Shown here: positions 5,724-7,269 of the stretch, one piece after another
How positions within the stretch are numbered: position 1 is the stretch's first letter
Layout: each line of letters starts with the position of its first letter
NCBI GenBank assembly: GCA_902482185.1
Contig: CABSZR010000068.1
Coordinates: 1-7,269 of the forward strand
DNA: 7,269 bases
Origin: an uncultured Collinsella sp.
Lineage (GTDB): Bacteria; Actinomycetota; Coriobacteriia; Coriobacteriales; Coriobacteriaceae
Direction: 5' to 3'
Made by a program: the position numbers and the translations under genes
The notes under the pieces: model-generated
What the model saw: only the letters and a program-made list of their open reading frames with translations
Databases searched by the model: none
Told to the model about the DNA's origin: nothing

Positions 5724-5986
5724 CGACCCCTTTGCCGAGCCTGTTCAATCTCCTGCCAAAATTTCTTCTGGACTGGAGACAAGGCATGAATGATAAGCCA
5801 CCCACGGACAAGCTCGACCGCGACAAGCTCCACGCTTCGTCCGTCTGGGAGCCATCCAATCGCAAGCCATCTCGGCGGCTCGTCCTTCGACTCGCGACGA
5901 ATGCACTCAGTAACCGCAAGCCAAGCGCTAAGCACCTGCTTTTCCGTCAGGTGCTTTTTAGCGTTGGGATGAATCTCAACATCCAT
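5720..5986 (-). CDS. Putative toxin, BrnT-like, partner of the downstream RHH protein
   Basis: 88 residues from ATG 5986, preceded by GGAGGAG about 7 bases upstream; the in-frame extension upstream runs back across the intergenic gap and is not needed. I do not recognise it with certainty. The pattern is H6-x4-KKHL, then RWLAIGWLPDGRSVELVAVE (39-58), then WLIIHALSPVQKKFW (63-77). This is comparable in length and motif order to BrnT (KHG near the start, AIG plus a strand, IISAR/IIHA and a basic C-terminus), a RelE-like ribonuclease toxin. Support also comes from context: toxin-first order, a 4-base overlap with an RHH gene, and small size, as in brnTA. Activity is inferred; no catalytic residues can be assigned from sequence alone. 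The DUF192 gene ends 58 bases upstream. Confidence 0.55.
   Translation of the reverse strand: MDVEIHPNAKKHLTEKQVLSAWLAVTECIRRESKDEPPRWLAIGWLPDGRSVELVAVELVRGWLIIHALSPVQKKFWQEIEQARQRGR
5926..5963. repeat. Large inverted repeat inside the toxin-like gene
   Basis: AGCACCTG (5931-5938) and CAGGTGCT (5948-5955) are perfect arms around a 9-base loop. Outside them CGCTA (5926-5930) and TAGCG (5959-5963) also pair, with a 3-base bulge on one side, giving 13 pairs. In the toxin mRNA this covers about codons 8-21. On the + strand the stem is followed by TTTT, like a terminator for antisense transcripts. Confidence 0.6.
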
Positions 5987-6011
5987 GCATCTTCTCCTCC
6001 ATCTTACCCAA

Positions 6012-6026
6012 TTTCGTATGACGAAA
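6012..6026. promoter_or_regulatory. Short inverted repeat ahead of the toxin-antitoxin-like pair
   Basis: TTTCGT-ATG-ACGAAA has perfect 6-bp arms and lies 26 bases before the start of the toxin-like gene, in the 58-base gap after the DUF192 gene. A weak promoter (TTGGCG, 17 bp, TACGAA on the - strand) would place it over the -10. It is a candidate autoregulatory operator for the RHH protein; this is inference only. Confidence 0.3.
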
Positions 6027-6044
6027 GTCCACTGTCGCCAATTC

Positions 6045-6404
6045 TTAAGCCGGCACGCGTTGGAGAGCAGGGGTCGAAACAATGATTGAAGGACGCTCTA
6101 GTACGGCCCAGGCGCCGGGGCAGGAGCACATGCGCCAAGGGCGGACGTTTTCGTAGCGCGCGAGGATATTGCCGTCGCGATCGATGAAGGCGATGTCGAT
6201 GGGATAGGCCATAAAACACGTATGGACCGAAGAGCAGCGTGGAAACGCCATGACGAGCGGCAGGCCGTTGGCGGCAACCGGACGCCGTCCCAGCATGCCG
6301 CGCAGGCGCACGACAAACGACTCCGCCACCACAAACTCGGCCGGCGTCCAACCCAGCCTATTGAGTGCCCGCGCGTAGACGATGTAGGACGAGACCGCGG
6401 TCAC
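6045..6404 (-). CDS. DUF192 domain protein
   Basis: 119 residues if started at GTG 6404, which overlaps the tadE stop as GTGA and has GGGGGTGG just upstream; the longer ATG readings lie inside tadE and are less likely. The body matches the DUF192 (COG1430) pattern: VRLRGMLGRRP (32-42), GLPLVMAFPRCSSVHTCFMA (47-66), YPIDIAFIDRDGNILARYE (67-85), then AVLERP (100-105). DUF192 proteins are small beta-rich proteins whose biochemical role is not established. No signal peptide is obvious here, although family members in other bacteria are often exported. Direct coupling to tadE suggests a role connected with the pilus or its surface assembly (inference). Confidence 0.82.
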   Translation of the reverse strand: MTAVSSYIVYARALNRLGWTPAEFVVAESFVVRLRGMLGRRPVAANGLPLVMAFPRCSSVHTCFMAYPIDIAFIDRDGNILARYENVRPWRMCSCPGAWAVLERPSIIVSTPALQRVPA

Positions 6405-6877
6405 ATGACCACCCCCGGACGCCATGGATCGACCGTCACCGCACGCTCGTGCGACAACGTTGTCGGCGCCCCCAGCGGAACGCCAGCGATGCTGAGAGAA
6501 GTCGGCCACGGCTCATAGTGCATGGTGCAGGTGTAGGTCCTAAACGTACCGGATAGGGAGAGCAGGCCACCATCCGATGCCTTCGCGCCTTGCTCGCTCG
6601 ACACTTCGATCTGTAAGTCATAGCCTTCCATGGCATTCAGAATTTGAGCCTGAACCGTCGCCGAGGCATCGGCAGAGCTTTCGTCGCCCTCCCCCTCCGA
6701 CGCCACGGCATGCGCTAGCACGATGTCGGGCACCACGCGGTCGAAGCGCGCGACAGCGCTGGCAAAGATCATGACGTTGTACACGATGAGTGCCAGCACC
6801 AGCAAAACGGGCGTAACCACTGCCATCTCCACCGTCGCTTGGGCGCGCTCCTCGCGCAGACGCATGCGGATACTCAT
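6401..6877 (-). CDS. TadE-like pilus assembly protein (pseudopilin)
   Basis: 158 residues. After a short, basic, cytoplasmic N-terminus (MSIRMRLREERA) comes the TadE hallmark: QATVEMAVVTPVLLVLAL running into one transmembrane helix (about residues 15-42), with the conserved Glu17 near its start. The rest, about 115 residues, would lie outside the membrane and shows no further motif I recognise. TadE-family proteins are minor pseudopilins of the Tad/Flp (type IVc) pilus system. The ATG shares one base with the preceding stop (TAATG), and the end overlaps the DUF192 gene by four bases, so three genes are tightly coupled. TadE and the related TadF cannot be separated here. Confidence 0.82.
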   Translation of the reverse strand: MSIRMRLREERAQATVEMAVVTPVLLVLALIVYNVMIFASAVARFDRVVPDIVLAHAVASEGEGDESSADASATVQAQILNAMEGYDLQIEVSSEQGAKASDGGLLSLSGTFRTYTCTMHYEPWPTSLSIAGVPLGAPTTLSHERAVTVDPWRPGVVM

Positions 6878-7269
6878 TACGACCCACCGCCCAGAGCGCC
6901 AACCAGCGTGGCGACATCGACGGTGAGCGGGATGGAGCCGCCGCCGGGCAGAGGAATCTCCGCAAGTGTGAACACCGTACCGCTAATGGTGCGTTCGACT
7001 TGATATTCCAACGCCTCGCAAAGCGCCTTGGGATCGGTCACGCCCAACGGAATACTTCGCAGTTTGTCTTGCGCTTGAGAGAGACCCGCAATGTCAGACC
7101 CCGGACTCTTAATGACGTTGGCAGAATCGGTCAGCACCGGCTTTCGCAGGCGCAAGTCGCACGGTTCCAAACCCAGCGCCGCCACGGACGCCGAAACGGT
7201 ATCGCCGAGCCACGACGCAATGGAGCCCAACGCGCCGCTGCCCCCTCCTAGGCCTTTAATCATCTCGTC
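6877..7269 (-). CDS. Unidentified protein of the Tad-like operon, C-terminal part (5' end outside window)
   Basis: The frame is open to the window edge (codons for Asp-Glu precede the Met at 7263), so that Met need not be the start; I treat the gene as partial, with 130 residues visible. I do not recognise it. It has Gly-rich ends (GLGGGSGALG near the start of the visible part, GALGGGS at the C-terminus), two Cys (about visible positions 37 and 84) and no membrane helix in this part. Its stop overlaps the tadE start by one base (TAATG), so it belongs to the same operon; a pilus-related or exported component upstream of TadE is the natural guess, unproven. Confidence 0.65.
   Translation of the reverse strand, partial: DEMIKGLGGGSGALGSIASWLGDTVSASVAALGLEPCDLRLRKPVLTDSANVIKSPGSDIAGLSQAQDKLRSIPLGVTDPKALCEALEYQVERTISGTVFTLAEIPLPGGGSIPLTVDVATLVGALGGGS

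Noticed and set aside
5720..6082. 120-residue version of the toxin-like protein starting at 6082
   Set aside because: The extra N-terminus spans the DUF192 stop region and intergenic gap and has no ribosome site; ATG 5986 has GGAGGAG upstream.
6045..6509. 154-residue version of the DUF192 protein starting at 6509
   Set aside because: Its first 35 residues lie inside tadE in another frame and show no similarity to the family; GTG 6404 has a better ribosome site and gives normal DUF192 length.

Overview
The window looks like a chromosomal piece of a high-GC Gram-positive anaerobe of the class Coriobacteriia, most likely Collinsella or a close relative. This is an inference from GC-rich third codon positions, strong AGGAGG-type ribosome binding sites, a Tad/Flp pilus gene next to a DUF192 gene, and the general look of the MetG, RsmI and RsmA proteins. 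No marker here fixes the species.

Layout: on the + strand at the left end are the 3' part of a TrkA-type potassium-channel regulatory gene (1-486), a clear intrinsic terminator (528-568) and a small, very basic ORF (672-839). Everything further right is on the - strand. Read in the direction of transcription (right to left) it runs: the end of an unidentified gene cut by the window edge (7269-6877), tadE-like (6877-6401), DUF192 gene (6404-6045), a toxin-antitoxin-like pair (5986-5436), tRNA-Phe (5311-5239) with its own promoter and terminator, an array of alternating inverted repeats (4949-5182), a GH5/exo-glucanase-like gene (4761-3700), rsmI (3693-2815), metG (2745-1144), a terminator, and a severely truncated rsmA/ksgA (1036 to about 857). 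The truncated rsmA meets the small + strand ORF tail to tail.

The metG-rsmI-rsmA stretch is translation housekeeping: methionyl-tRNA charging plus 16S rRNA methylation. tRNA-Phe fits the theme but is a separate unit. The tadE-DUF192 genes overlap by a few bases and are translationally coupled, so they form one pilus-associated operon. The toxin-antitoxin-like pair also overlaps, in toxin-first order.

Most notable points: (i) the GH5-like protein keeps the fold signature and the nucleophile Glu but has lost the acid/base Asn-Glu pair (now Asp-Thr) and another active-site His, so it is probably a pseudoenzyme or has a new role; (ii) eight copies of a 14-bp motif flip orientation about every 31 bp next to tRNA-Phe; (iii) rsmA has an intact RBS and start but stops matching the family about 60 codons in; (iv) a 12-bp palindrome typical of TetR operators sits at the likely GH5-like promoter; (v) a large hairpin lies inside the start of the toxin coding sequence.
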